64,000 nt of DNA from NCBI RefSeq assembly GCF_900107775.1, contig NZ_FNRF01000003.1, positions 372,001 to 436,000 on the forward strand, in the 5' to 3' direction. The translations under genes were made by a program, and so were the position numbers. The notes beneath the pieces were generated by a model that searched no databases, was not told the origin of the DNA, and saw only the letters and a list, made by a program, of their open reading frames with translations. Shown in pieces: positions 44,233 to 54,439 of this stretch; within the stretch, counting starts at the first letter, position 1; each line of letters begins with the position of its first letter. This stretch comes from Xylanibacter ruminicola. GTDB lineage: Bacteria; Bacteroidota; Bacteroidia; Bacteroidales; Bacteroidaceae.

Positions 44233-47200
44233 ACTTCTTCAATCTTATTACTGTAAACATACCACAGGTAGCCTTTGATGTTTTGGTGACCCATTGATTG
44301 CAAGAGGTCCTTATAACGGCGTACCTGGGCATGATAATCAGGGTTAGGGTGGCCGAATTTAAAGTCGACCACAATCCACTCGTTGCCATCTGTCATTACA
44401 CGGTCAGGGCGATGTTCCTTCACCTCGCCATCTACAACAGAAAGGATAGTACACTCGTTAAAGAGCGTCCAACGGGGTGAGAACCACGAGGCCACACGTG
44501 GGTCGGCCAGGCGTTTACGCAACATGGTGGTAATCTTCTCGGCAGTCATCTCCTCGTCGTACAGAATACCCTCGAACTGCAAGCGCTGCAGGGCTTCAGG
44601 GATATCCTTCTCTGTCTGTATAGTTGAGAAGATTTCGTGTAACACGCTACCAGCCTGAATATAGCGGTGCTGTTGATCCAGTTCGTCGCCCTCGATAAAG
44701 TCGCGGCTACGATTACTCTGACGGAAGTTTACCTTACTCTCAAAGTTGCGGATAGCCACGTGCACAGCCTCCGACTTCTGCAGGAAGGGGTTCTTGCTGG
44801 GTTCTTTTTCTTTCTGCTCAGTTTCTCCAACAGTGAACAACCCCATCGTGAATACAATCGCTGCATCATTGTTCTCCATACCCTCCAACTGGGCATCTGG
44901 TCTGTCGTTAGCCACCAAAGGCAGACATAGCTCTATCAAGGCCGAACGTGAGTTCTTTACGCCACGCTTACCAATTACATACAGACTCTTAGCGGCACGA
45001 GTAAAGGCCACGTACAGCAGATTCAGATTGTCTACCATGTTCTGCAGGTGTTCGTGCAGGTAATCACCTTCGTAGATGGTGCCTAACATCGCCTTCTGAC
45101 TATAGTCGATAGGCGCAATTGGCAGGTCGTTGAATGGTGCCTCGTTAGGCTGGCACCAGATAATGTTATCTGTTGTCTTCTCCAAAGGCCAGTCGCAGAA
45201 TGGGATAATCACATGGTCGAACTCCAAACCCTTTGATTTGTGGATGGAGATCAGACGGATACCATTGGTTTCATCGCTCTGGATAGTCTTCTTACAAAGC
45301 GACTCTTCCCACTCAGTAAGGAAAGCCTGGATATCTGTAGTATTCTCGTTGACATAGTTGGCCAATTGGTCGTAGAAGGCACACAGGTAGGCACCCTGAC
45401 CCTCTAAGCGGTGTAACTCGAAGATAGCATAAATCTTTTCAGCCAACTCGTAGAGTGGTAAGGTTAATAGCTCATCAAAGTGGGCTATATAAGCCTTGGG
45501 CAGGTAGTCATCAAGGTTGGCACCTGCTATCATAAACTCGTTATCGCTCAGTTCCTTACCCTGAACGGTGCAGAGCCAGGTTTTTACAATTGCCGCCTTA
45601 GTAAGTTGGTCGTCGGGTGTGAGCAGGAGCTGCAGGGCCTGAATCATCAGACATACTGCACTCGACGCATCTAAACGGAACGCCTCGTCGCTCACAATGC
45701 TTACTGATGGCAGATGTTCTAGAAAATACTGGGCAATAATGGGTATGTGGAAGTTATAGCGCACCAGGATGGCGATATCTTTCTGACTAACGCCTTGACT
45801 GATGAGCTCGCTCACGTTTTCAGTCATGTGGGCCAGCACCTCTTCCTGATACTCTTCGCTTGGCAGCAGTTCGATGGTAATCTTACCTTCCTGTGGTTTG
45901 TCTTTGGGTACCTGCTGGGTTACATCGGCATAAGCTTTCTGCAGCTGCTCGCGCTCATCGCAATTCAACTCCTCGAGTGCTGCATATTCTAAGTTGGCAG
46001 CATGGGTAAAGAACTGGTTGTTGAAATCGATGACATTTCGCGTAGAGCGGTAGTTGGTTGAGAGCGACTTAATCTCCATGAGCATGGCATTAAACTGCTG
46101 CTCAATACCATTCAGCAAACGCCAGTCGCCTGAACGCCAACGATAGATACTCTGTTTTACATCGCCCACAATCAGGTTACTGCCATCGTCATGACTCATG
46201 GTTTCTGATAGCAGCACCTTGAAGTTCTGCCACTGGATGGTAGAGGTGTCCTGAAACTCGTCGATCATCACGTGCTTGAGTTGGGTTCCTATCTTCTCGA
46301 AGATAAACGGTGAATCGCTGCCATCAATGAGCGAGTGGAGCAGTTGCTGGGTGTCGCTCAGCAGGAAACGGTTATCTGTCTCGTTAATCTCGCGTACCTT
46401 TTTCTCAATGCTGCTTAACAGGCGTAGCTGGTTGAGATGACGCAAGGTGAGATTGGACGACTGGAAGATTTTCCATTGCTTTTCCTGAGCCTCTACAGCA
46501 CATTTCAGAATCTGTAACAGCGAACCCTCAACCACATTCAGAACGGCATCGCGCTGGGGGTGGGTCTTGGGGCACCACTTCTCGATATTCTCCAAATGAT
46601 TATTCACCGTTGTTGTGATAATGCTTGGATCGAAAGTGCCCTTACGGAGTTTGTTAAAGTAACTGGCGATACCTCTCTGCTTACTCGACAGATCGTCTGC
46701 ACTCAAGCCTTCGCCTTCGAGGGTATCGAAGAACGATTCGCCAATCTCTTTCATATAGCTCTCGGCTGCCTTCTTCAGCTCGCGTAGGGTGGTGGTATAG
46801 TTCTCAAAGAATCCTTCCTCGCCCATCTTTTGTTCGAGGGTTCGACTCACCTCTTTATAATAGTCTTTAAAGATGTTCTGACCAAACTTCTTGATCTGTG
46901 CAATTACGTTCCACGATTTATCATCAGAGATATTCTCCATGATATACTTCAGAATCCATTGCAGCATCACATCTGTTGTGGTCAGATCCTCAATCAGCTG
47001 GTCGACAGCCAACTCTTCCACCTGATAATCGTTCAATCCAATACGCAGGTTGGTCGTCAGGTCAAGTTCGCGTGCCATGTTGCGCAGCACACTCTGAAAG
47101 AACGTATCGATAGTCTCAACACGGAAATAGTTGTAGTTGTGGGTGAGGTTGTTGAGGGCTATACCGGCTCGCTCGCTGATAACCTCAGGCTTTAGGCCTG

Positions 47201-47450
47201 TCTTTGTCTGAATGTTCTTCAGATAGTTGTCTGATTCTGGCAACTGTTTCCAGATGCCATACAACTGACTGAGAATACGCATCTTCATCTCTTCGGTAGC
47301 CTTGTTGGTAAAAGTTACTGCCAGGATGTTGCGATAGCTCTGCGGATTCTCTACCAGCAGGCGGATATATTCGGTTGCCAGGGTGAAAGTCTTACCACTT
47401 CCAGCGCTGGCTTTATATACGGTGAGTGATTTCTGTGTTTCGTTTACCAT
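44229..47450 (-). CDS. addA: UvrD-family helicase-nuclease, AddA-like
   Basis: A 1073-residue superfamily 1 helicase with a C-terminal nuclease. Walker A is YKASAGSGKTFTLATEYIRL (12-31), motif Ia ILAVTFTNKATEEMK, Walker B HVMIDEFQDTSTIQW, motif III LIVGDVKQSIYRWRSGD, and later IRLISIHKSKGLEFDHVI and LLYVAFTRAAKSLYVIG. The nuclease motif at the end reads GSVLHEIF, RPDRVM, IVVDFKFG, QVRRYKDL, all intact. With the next gene it should form the double-strand-break resection complex. Its start overlaps the DUF5686 gene by 7 bases. Confidence 0.93.
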   Translation of the reverse strand: MVNETQKSLTVYKASAGSGKTFTLATEYIRLLVENPQSYRNILAVTFTNKATEEMKMRILSQLYGIWKQLPESDNYLKNIQTKTGLKPEVISERAGIALNNLTHNYNYFRVETIDTFFQSVLRNMARELDLTTNLRIGLNDYQVEELAVDQLIEDLTTTDVMLQWILKYIMENISDDKSWNVIAQIKKFGQNIFKDYYKEVSRTLEQKMGEEGFFENYTTTLRELKKAAESYMKEIGESFFDTLEGEGLSADDLSSKQRGIASYFNKLRKGTFDPSIITTTVNNHLENIEKWCPKTHPQRDAVLNVVEGSLLQILKCAVEAQEKQWKIFQSSNLTLRHLNQLRLLSSIEKKVREINETDNRFLLSDTQQLLHSLIDGSDSPFIFEKIGTQLKHVMIDEFQDTSTIQWQNFKVLLSETMSHDDGSNLIVGDVKQSIYRWRSGDWRLLNGIEQQFNAMLMEIKSLSTNYRSTRNVIDFNNQFFTHAANLEYAALEELNCDEREQLQKAYADVTQQVPKDKPQEGKITIELLPSEEYQEEVLAHMTENVSELISQGVSQKDIAILVRYNFHIPIIAQYFLEHLPSVSIVSDEAFRLDASSAVCLMIQALQLLLTPDDQLTKAAIVKTWLCTVQGKELSDNEFMIAGANLDDYLPKAYIAHFDELLTLPLYELAEKIYAIFELHRLEGQGAYLCAFYDQLANYVNENTTDIQAFLTEWEESLCKKTIQSDETNGIRLISIHKSKGLEFDHVIIPFCDWPLEKTTDNIIWCQPNEAPFNDLPIAPIDYSQKAMLGTIYEGDYLHEHLQNMVDNLNLLYVAFTRAAKSLYVIGKRGVKNSRSALIELCLPLVANDRPDAQLEGMENNDAAIVFTMGLFTVGETEQKEKEPSKNPFLQKSEAVHVAIRNFESKVNFRQSNRSRDFIEGDELDQQHRYIQAGSVLHEIFSTIQTEKDIPEALQRLQFEGILYDEEMTAEKITTMLRKRLADPRVASWFSPRWTLFNECTILSVVDGEVKEHRPDRVMTDGNEWIVVDFKFGHPNPDYHAQVRRYKDLLQSMGHQNIKGYLWYVYSNKIEEV

Positions 47451-49477
47451 CTTCTGAATAGTTCAAATTCCACCTCTACGCCAATACGATCGAAGTGGGT
47501 GTTACGGAAACTGGCAAAGGCGCCAACCGAGATATACCTGTTGGTAAAGCCATAGCCTAATTCGTAATAGGGACGCGAATCCTGCAGCAATACGCCGCTC
47601 AGATAGAAGCGCTCTTTCTCGATATATTTTCCCAGATAAGGAATCCATGTGGCCACCAGCATGGGCGACTCGTACGACACGTTGCCTCGCAGATAATAAT
47701 CGGATTGGTTATACACGCGACTACGTAGCAGTTGGAAGTTACCACTCCAGTCGTCGTCCCATCCCTCAGGCAGATTCTCGTCGCGGAAGTTGGCATAGTC
47801 CACAAACAGGTTGTCCTTCTTGTTGGTATAGAAACCTGCACCAGCACGCATATTAAGCAATCGCAGACCAGGAATCTTCTTCTTCCATTGTGCATCAAAC
47901 TCCCAGCGCTCGTATTCTAAATCCGATTTGTTAACCCCCTTCACGCCTCGCTCGTAATCTACCGAGAGTACGGGGCCACGATTAAGCCAAGGCGAGAACT
48001 TCAGGCCGATGCTTGGTGCAAAGCTTCGATACTCTGTTGGCATGTCGTAACATTTCATCAACTCCTTGTTAACAGCCGAACGGCGATGGTATATGAAGCC
48101 TGTCTCGATATCCAGCCAGTCGAACACCATGATATTGTTGATGATGCTGAGATGCTGGTCCTTAAACTTGTCCATATCCGTATTGTCGAAGTTGATGGTG
48201 TCCTGATGGGCAGCGTTAATCACATCCATTACCGTAGATGTACTGATACGGTTACCATTACCAAACACTACCTCGGTATATCCATTACGTTTTGGGTTAT
48301 ACGTCATGCGAAGTGGTGCTGTAAAGTAGAACTGATGATCCTTGAAGGTGTAACCAAACGTGGGATTGAGCGTTAAATAACGGTGGGCCGAGAAGTTGTA
48401 CTGCGAACGGAAGCGCATCTTATAACGTACACCACGGGCATGACTGTAACTTACATACATCGGGTTGATGATAGGCGACATGCTGAAGTTGGCCTCCTCC
48501 GATTCAGCTTTGATTGGTGTAACCAGATTCTCGCCAATGGTGTCCCAGAAAACCTTCTTCCAAAGTCGCTGTTTCTTGGGTAGCGTGTCTCGTGCCATCG
48601 AGTCCTGACGGTTTTTCTGGTCGTAGGCCTCGTATATCTGCTTGTCGGTTTCTGTAAGTGGTATGGGACGAACCTCATTCATCAAGTCCCTGCTATCCAT
48701 TCTTTCTACAGAATCGGGTAGCGTCTTGTTGCTGTTATAGTTGGCATCGAACAGAGCCGAAATCCTGTTGCCCATGAAGCGGAACGTGGCAGCTGTGGTG
48801 CATTTGGCTGGCATGATGGATCGCCCGCCTTCTTCGCCCTGCGTAATCTCTGTGCGGAAGGTGAGCATATCATACTCGCCATTCAGCAGCGTTCGGATAA
48901 TGCGCCCAGTGTTGGTGTCAACAATGGCATAACCATTCAGCAACTGCGTATTGTATATCTTCGGACGGAACTCCAGACGGGTGGTTCCGTCGTGCTGCAG
49001 CTTCTGGGTAAAACGGTAATACCTGCGATTACATTTGTTGAAAGGCGAGAGCATGTGCCCATTGTACAAGTCGATATCGTAGATGTTGGGCGTCATGTAG
49101 TCGAGCAGGGTAGGGAGTGCCTTACGGTTACGACGGATGGTGCCTGACAGCAACTGGTTGGTAATGTCGTAATCGTGTGCATTCATAAACAATACCTTGC
49201 TGTACGACTCGCGGATATAATCCCTCTCGTCCTTAGCCATCACATACATCGATGGGATGAGCCATAGTATAGCATTGCGCTTATCCACGTGGTATCGGAA
49301 CTTGGCGTACACCTGATCCTCAAGGCTATCGATGGCTGCTGTGTTGGCCTGCTGGTAATTGTAGATACGATTCAAGATATTCAGCGAGTCACGTTTGTTG
49401 CTCGCTGATACACTCATGACCATACTCGTAAGTATGGCGGTCAGTAGTGTTTTGGTGAATAGTTGATCGTATCTCAA
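47444..49477 (-). CDS. DUF5686-type outer-membrane protein
   Basis: A 677-residue exported protein of the Bacteroidetes DUF5686 type. A weak signal peptide (TLLTAILTSMVMSVSAS) is followed by a conserved N-terminal region (about 30-290, with SKVLFMNAHDYDI, YYRFTQKL and GYAIVDTNTGRIIR) and a C-terminal beta-barrel-like region (about 330-677) rich in YxxRGxVSYESP-like strands, ending FELFRRW. Function unknown; probably in the outer membrane. It lies between uvrA and the AddAB-like pair, so it may share their transcript without sharing their job. Confidence 0.8.
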   Translation of the reverse strand: MRYDQLFTKTLLTAILTSMVMSVSASNKRDSLNILNRIYNYQQANTAAIDSLEDQVYAKFRYHVDKRNAILWLIPSMYVMAKDERDYIRESYSKVLFMNAHDYDITNQLLSGTIRRNRKALPTLLDYMTPNIYDIDLYNGHMLSPFNKCNRRYYRFTQKLQHDGTTRLEFRPKIYNTQLLNGYAIVDTNTGRIIRTLLNGEYDMLTFRTEITQGEEGGRSIMPAKCTTAATFRFMGNRISALFDANYNSNKTLPDSVERMDSRDLMNEVRPIPLTETDKQIYEAYDQKNRQDSMARDTLPKKQRLWKKVFWDTIGENLVTPIKAESEEANFSMSPIINPMYVSYSHARGVRYKMRFRSQYNFSAHRYLTLNPTFGYTFKDHQFYFTAPLRMTYNPKRNGYTEVVFGNGNRISTSTVMDVINAAHQDTINFDNTDMDKFKDQHLSIINNIMVFDWLDIETGFIYHRRSAVNKELMKCYDMPTEYRSFAPSIGLKFSPWLNRGPVLSVDYERGVKGVNKSDLEYERWEFDAQWKKKIPGLRLLNMRAGAGFYTNKKDNLFVDYANFRDENLPEGWDDDWSGNFQLLRSRVYNQSDYYLRGNVSYESPMLVATWIPYLGKYIEKERFYLSGVLLQDSRPYYELGYGFTNRYISVGAFASFRNTHFDRIGVEVEFELFRRW

Positions 49478-49491
49478 AGTTGTTACTCTTT

Positions 49492-52287
49492 TTATTCCAG
49501 TTTTTCTTTCAGGTATTTACCTGTCAGACTCTCTTTGCATGCCACCACTTGTTCAGGCGTTCCTGCTATCACTAGGTTACCACCCTTATCGCCACCATCT
49601 GGTCCTAAGTCTATCACATGGTCGGCACATTTGATGACCTCCATGTTGTGCTCAATAATCAGGATGGTATGGCCTCGTGCTATCAGGGCCTCGAAGGCTT
49701 TCAGCAGGCGTTGTATATCGTGGAAATGCAGACCTGTGGTAGGCTCATCGAAGATAAAGAGCGTGGGCTCCTGTTTCTCCTGTCCGATAAAGTAGGCCAA
49801 CTTTACACGCTGGTTCTCACCACCAGAGAGCGACGATGAGTTCTGTCCCAGTTTGATGTAGCCTAAGCCCACATCCTCGAGCGTCTTCAAACGCTTTACG
49901 ATGACGTTCTCGCCACCCTCTTCGAAGAAGGTGATAGCCTCTGAGATAGTCATGTTCAGCACATCGTCAACACTCTTGCTACGATAGTTTACATCCAGAA
50001 TCTCCTTCTTAAAGCGATGACCATGACACGCCTCGCACTCCAGCACTAAGTCGGCCATAAACTGCATCTCTACCGTGATGGTACCTGCGCCCTTACACTC
50101 CTCGCAGCGTCCACCATCGGTGTTGAACGAGAAGTATTGTGGCGTAAAGCCCATTTGTTTGGCCAGTGGCTGCTGGGCGTACAGATCGCGAATAGCATCG
50201 TAAGCCTTCACATAAGTAGCAGGGTTAGAGCGTGTGCTCTTGCCTATGGGGTTCTGATCTACAAACTCAATATGCTTGATAGCCTCTACATCGCCATCCA
50301 GTCCCAGATATTCGCCTGGTGCATCGCAAGCTTCGCCAATGCGGCGTCGCATAGCAGGATACAAGATGCCTTTGATGAGGCTCGACTTACCAGAACCTGA
50401 AACACCTGTTACCACCGTCATCACGTTGAGAGGTATCTTTACATCGATACCCTTCAGGTTGTTCATACGTGCACCTTTGATGGTGATGAATCTGTTCCAA
50501 GGGCGACGCGATGGGGGCACAGGAATCTCTTCCTGATGCAACAGGTATTTTACGGTGTAGCTCTTAGGCCATTTGGTGAGCGAGGCTTCGTTTACCTCTT
50601 TGGCATCGCCATCAAACACAACCTCACCACCCAGGCGTCCAGCATCAGGACCAATATCTATCAGGTGGTCGGCTGCGCGCATAATATCCTCGTCGTGCTC
50701 TACTACTACCACCGTATTACCTAACGATTGCAGCTCTTTCAGTACGTGAATCAAACGATCGGTATCTCTCGAGTGCAAGCCAATGCTGGGCTCGTCGAGG
50801 ATATACAACGAGCCAACCAGCGAACTACCCAACGATGTACACAGGTTGATACGCTGACTCTCACCACCCGAGAGCGAGTTCGACAGTCGGTTGAGGGTAA
50901 GATAACCCAGACCCACATCGAGCAGGAACTGCAGACGACTCTTGATTTCTGTTAGCAGGCGCTTACCAATCTCGGCATCGTGCTGGTCGAGCTCCAAGCG
51001 ATCAAACCATTCCTTTACCTTTACCACAGGCATTTGTACCAGGTCGGTAATGCTGCGCCCGCCTATCTTCACGTAATCGGCCTCGGGCTTTAGGCGTGTG
51101 CCATGACACTTGGGACAAGTGGTCTTGCCACGATAGCGTGCCAGCATCACACGGTATTGTATTTTGTACTGATTCTCCTGAACCATCTCGAAGAAGGCAT
51201 CGATACATGGACGTTCCTTCTTGCCTTTATCCGAGGGCAGTCCGTGCCATAGCCAGTCCTTCTGTTTCTGAGTCAGGTTCATGTAAGGCTCAAAAATGGG
51301 GAAATCATCTTTGGCCGCGTGACGACAGAACCAGTCGAGCCACTCTTTCATTTTCTCGCCATGCCAGCAAACTACACAACCATCGTAAACAGATAAGGTG
51401 GTGTTGGGGATGACTAATTTCTCGTCGATACCAACAATACGTCCAAAGCCCTGACACTCAGGACAGGCTCCTGCTGGCGAGTTGAACGAGAACATCTGGT
51501 CGGTAGGCTCCTCAAAGGTCATGCCATCAGCCTCAAACTTCATCGAGAAATCGTAGAAGATGGTAGGTGGGAATAACAAGCGCAACTCACCATGACCTTC
51601 GTAGAAAGCAGTTTCGGCTGAGTCAACCAAACGGGCAATCACATCCTTGGTATCATCTACGCTCATGCGGTCGATTACTAGGTAGATATTTTCGTCGTCG
51701 AACTTTCCTACTGCCAGATAATCATCTATTCGTTGGAAATCATTGTTTACGTAGATGCGGGCATAACCTTCCAACTGGTAGGTCTTAAGCTGTTGCTCCA
51801 TAGAGCGCCCCTCGCGCAGATGGATGGGTGCCATCACTACGAATCGGGTGCCTTTCGAGAACTCAAGCATTTTCTGTACCACATCCTCGGTAGAGTGCTT
51901 CTTCACCTCGCAACCACTGATGGGCGAATAGGTGTGACCTATGCGGGCAAATAGCAATCGTAGATACTCGTAAATTTCTGTGCTGGTGCCCACGGTGCTT
52001 CGTGGATTCCTTGATATTACCTTCTGCTCGATAGCGATGGCAGGCGGTATGCCGCGAATGAAATCACACTCAGGTTTGTTCATTCTTCCAAGGAACTGTC
52101 GGGCATAGCTCGACAAACTCTCTACATAACGGCGTTGGCCTTCGGCATACAATGTGTCGAAGGCCAAAGATGATTTGCCGGAGCCACTGACTCCGGCAAT
52201 CACAACAAATTGGTTTCGGGGAATTTTTACGTCAATATTCTTAAGGTTATTAACGCGTGCCCCTTTTATCTCTATTGAATCACTCAT
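49492..52287 (-). CDS. uvrA: excinuclease ABC subunit A
   Basis: A 931-residue damage-recognition ATPase of nucleotide-excision repair, with two ABC-type sites. The first Walker A is [12 protein letters not shown] (about 33-44) and the second [16 protein letters not shown]. Zinc-finger cysteines appear in [18 protein letters not shown] and CEECKGAG…CEACHGHRF. The ABC signatures are [17 protein letters not shown] and [15 protein letters not shown], with Walker [13 protein letters not shown] and [12 protein letters not shown]. Full length. It lies 6 bp after uxaB and 14 bp before DUF5686 in the same direction. Confidence 0.98.
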   Translation of the reverse strand: MSDSIEIKGARVNNLKNIDVKIPRNQFVVIAGVSGSGKSSLAFDTLYAEGQRRYVESLSSYARQFLGRMNKPECDFIRGIPPAIAIEQKVISRNPRSTVGTSTEIYEYLRLLFARIGHTYSPISGCEVKKHSTEDVVQKMLEFSKGTRFVVMAPIHLREGRSMEQQLKTYQLEGYARIYVNNDFQRIDDYLAVGKFDDENIYLVIDRMSVDDTKDVIARLVDSAETAFYEGHGELRLLFPPTIFYDFSMKFEADGMTFEEPTDQMFSFNSPAGACPECQGFGRIVGIDEKLVIPNTTLSVYDGCVVCWHGEKMKEWLDWFCRHAAKDDFPIFEPYMNLTQKQKDWLWHGLPSDKGKKERPCIDAFFEMVQENQYKIQYRVMLARYRGKTTCPKCHGTRLKPEADYVKIGGRSITDLVQMPVVKVKEWFDRLELDQHDAEIGKRLLTEIKSRLQFLLDVGLGYLTLNRLSNSLSGGESQRINLCTSLGSSLVGSLYILDEPSIGLHSRDTDRLIHVLKELQSLGNTVVVVEHDEDIMRAADHLIDIGPDAGRLGGEVVFDGDAKEVNEASLTKWPKSYTVKYLLHQEEIPVPPSRRPWNRFITIKGARMNNLKGIDVKIPLNVMTVVTGVSGSGKSSLIKGILYPAMRRRIGEACDAPGEYLGLDGDVEAIKHIEFVDQNPIGKSTRSNPATYVKAYDAIRDLYAQQPLAKQMGFTPQYFSFNTDGGRCEECKGAGTITVEMQFMADLVLECEACHGHRFKKEILDVNYRSKSVDDVLNMTISEAITFFEEGGENVIVKRLKTLEDVGLGYIKLGQNSSSLSGGENQRVKLAYFIGQEKQEPTLFIFDEPTTGLHFHDIQRLLKAFEALIARGHTILIIEHNMEVIKCADHVIDLGPDGGDKGGNLVIAGTPEQVVACKESLTGKYLKEKLE

Positions 52288-52293
52288 TCATTA

Positions 52294-53733
52294 TTAAAGA
52301 ATACTCTTCACGGCCTCGAGCATGCCTACGCTCTTAATGAGGTCGAGATCCTGCTTCACCATAGCGTTCAGACCAGGAACCTTGTTCAGGTCCTCCTGCC
52401 AGATGAACTCGGCGCCCAGCACACCATCGGTAACCTTCTGTGTGTCGCCTGTTGCCCAGAGCTCCTTCAGCAGGTCCATAATCTTCTGGTCGTCGTTTGG
52501 TACAATCTCAACGCCATCCTCGCGCTTACCACCCTTGTAGTAGGTGATGATAGCAGCCAGACCGAATACCAATCCCTTAGGCAGCTCGCCCTTGCGCTCC
52601 AGGAATGTCTTTACACCGGGCAGATCGCGAGCCTGGAACTTGGGGAATGAGTTCAGCATGATGCTGGTTACCTGATGATCAACGTATGGGTTGTCGAAAC
52701 GCTCCAGTACGTCGCCGGCAAACTTCTCGAGCTCGTCCATAGGCAGGTCGAGTGTCTGCATCAGCTCTTCAAACTGAACTTTGTGGATATATTTGCCGAT
52801 TACCTCGTGGTTGCAGGCATCGCGTACGATGTTAACACCACTCAGGAATGCTACAGGGCTCAATACGGTGTGAGGGCCATTCAGCAGGGTAACCTTACGC
52901 TTGTGGTAGGGCTCCTCTGATGGTACAAAGAGTACGTGCAAGCCAGCCTTGTCAGCGGGGAACTCCTCGGCAACCTCTTTTGGTGCCTCGATTACCCACA
53001 GGTGGAAGTTCTCGGCTTGTACAACCAGGTTGTCGCGATACGAAATCTTCTCCTGAATCTCGGCAATCTCCTTGCGTGGGAATCCTGGTACGATACGGTC
53101 AACGAGGGTAGCATATACGCCACAAGCCTCCTCGAACCATTTCTTGAAGTCGTCGCCAAGGTTCCAAAGTTCGATATACTTATAGATGCAATCCTTGAGC
53201 ACGTGGCCGTTCAGGAAAATCAGCTCGCAAGGGAAGATAATCAGTCCCTTGGTCTTGTCGCCGTTGAAAGTCTGATAACGACGGTACAACAGCTGAACCA
53301 GCTTACCTGGGTAGCTGCTTGCAGGTGCATCCTCGAGTTTGCATGAGGGATCGAAAGCAATACCAGCCTCGGTTGTGTTCGAGATAACGAAACGAATCTC
53401 AGGCTGATCGGCCAGAGCCATGAAAGCGGCATTCTGGGTATATGGGTTCAAAGCACGACTAATCACATCAATACGCTCCAGGGTGTTAACGGGCTTGCCG
53501 TTCTCGCGACCCTGCAGATTTACATGGTACAGACAGTCCTGAGCATTCAGCCAGTCAACCATACCTTTCTCGATAGGCTGAACCACAACAACCGAACCGT
53601 TGAAGTCGGTCTTCTGGTCCATGTTCCAGATAATCCAATCAACAAATGCACGGAGGAAGTTTCCTTCGCCAAACTGAATAACCTTTTCAGGCATAACGCT
53701 CTTAGGAGCAAACTGTTTGTTTAGTGGTTTCAT
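52294..53733 (-). CDS. uxaB: tagaturonate reductase
   Basis: A 479-residue member of the mannitol dehydrogenase-like family that reduces D-tagaturonate to D-altronate with NADH in galacturonate catabolism. The NAD-binding region is [20 protein letters not shown]. The central stretch [18 protein letters not shown] and the catalytic lysine in the family pattern [10 protein letters not shown] are present, with the C-terminal helical domain after. Length matches UxaB. No other galacturonate genes (uxaA, uxaC) are close. It is the first gene of the uxaB-uvrA-DUF5686-addA-addB run and has its own promoter. Confidence 0.9.
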   Translation of the reverse strand: MKPLNKQFAPKSVMPEKVIQFGEGNFLRAFVDWIIWNMDQKTDFNGSVVVVQPIEKGMVDWLNAQDCLYHVNLQGRENGKPVNTLERIDVISRALNPYTQNAAFMALADQPEIRFVISNTTEAGIAFDPSCKLEDAPASSYPGKLVQLLYRRYQTFNGDKTKGLIIFPCELIFLNGHVLKDCIYKYIELWNLGDDFKKWFEEACGVYATLVDRIVPGFPRKEIAEIQEKISYRDNLVVQAENFHLWVIEAPKEVAEEFPADKAGLHVLFVPSEEPYHKRKVTLLNGPHTVLSPVAFLSGVNIVRDACNHEVIGKYIHKVQFEELMQTLDLPMDELEKFAGDVLERFDNPYVDHQVTSIMLNSFPKFQARDLPGVKTFLERKGELPKGLVFGLAAIITYYKGGKREDGVEIVPNDDQKIMDLLKELWATGDTQKVTDGVLGAEFIWQEDLNKVPGLNAMVKQDLDLIKSVGMLEAVKSIL

Positions 53734-53770
53734 TTCTAAATATTGTTTTAATTGTTATTATTTGCGAGTG

Positions 53771-53802
53771 CAAAGATAGGCGAATTTTGTGATACTTCCA
53801 AA
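53771..53802 (-). promoter_or_regulatory. uxaB promoter
   Basis: Minus strand TATCTTTG (53778-53771) with TTTG 20 nt upstream (53802-53799): a good consensus promoter, about 38 nt before the start codon. Confidence 0.75.
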
Positions 53803-53845
53803 TTTGAGGATACTAAATTCCTAAAAAACCACGAAAACCTTTGCG

Positions 53846-54439
53846 CTAAATTTTGTTGATGTCAACATAGCCATGCATCACGGCATAGATGGTAAGTGCC
53901 GAAACACTCTTCATGCCCAGTTTGTCCATGATGTTCTTGCGATGGGTAATCACCGTTGCCAAGCCGATGTTCAGCTTGTCGGCAATCTCCTTGTTGATAT
54001 ATCCCTGTACAATCAGCGACATCACTTCGATTTCGCGATCCGACAGGATTTTCTGACTCAAGATAGCTGGCATGGGTGGCAGATGCTCGCCTTTGCCATG
54101 AGCGTGCTGCTCCAGCATCAGTAACGAGCGTACCAACTCGGGTTCGGGCACGTTTACACACAGACATTTAAAATCTGACAGTTGCGACATGGTGTCGAGC
54201 GACAACGTGAGCACGATAGTTTTGCGCTTGTTCTCTGTAAAGAATGCCATGTTCTCCACCACTACCGACATGGCAGTAAAGTAGTGGAAATAACTCTCGG
54301 GTTCGTTGGCTTGAAGTTCTGATAACGATCCGAATATGTCAACCGTCATGATGGGCATGACGTTCTGGAGAATAGCCTTCAACCCCAATGCCGAGAGGGT
54401 ATTGGGGTCGATGATAGCTATCTTGGGTCTATTGTTCAT
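53846..54439 (-). CDS. LuxR-type response-regulator-like protein, receiver degenerate
   Basis: A 197-residue transcription factor. The C-terminus is a NarL/LuxR helix-turn-helix (about 130-190; LSDREIEVMSLIVQGYINKE, then LNIGLATVITHRKNIMDKLG). The N-terminus starts like a receiver (PKIAIIDPNTLSALGLKAIL) but the strand that should carry the phosphorylated Asp reads AMSVVVENMAFF, with no Asp. So it probably responds to something other than phosphorylation. Its start overlaps the decarboxylase beta gene by ATGA, an arrangement suggesting that it senses or controls this fermentation step. Confidence 0.85.
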   Translation of the reverse strand: MNNRPKIAIIDPNTLSALGLKAILQNVMPIMTVDIFGSLSELQANEPESYFHYFTAMSVVVENMAFFTENKRKTIVLTLSLDTMSQLSDFKCLCVNVPEPELVRSLLMLEQHAHGKGEHLPPMPAILSQKILSDREIEVMSLIVQGYINKEIADKLNIGLATVITHRKNIMDKLGMKSVSALTIYAVMHGYVDINKI

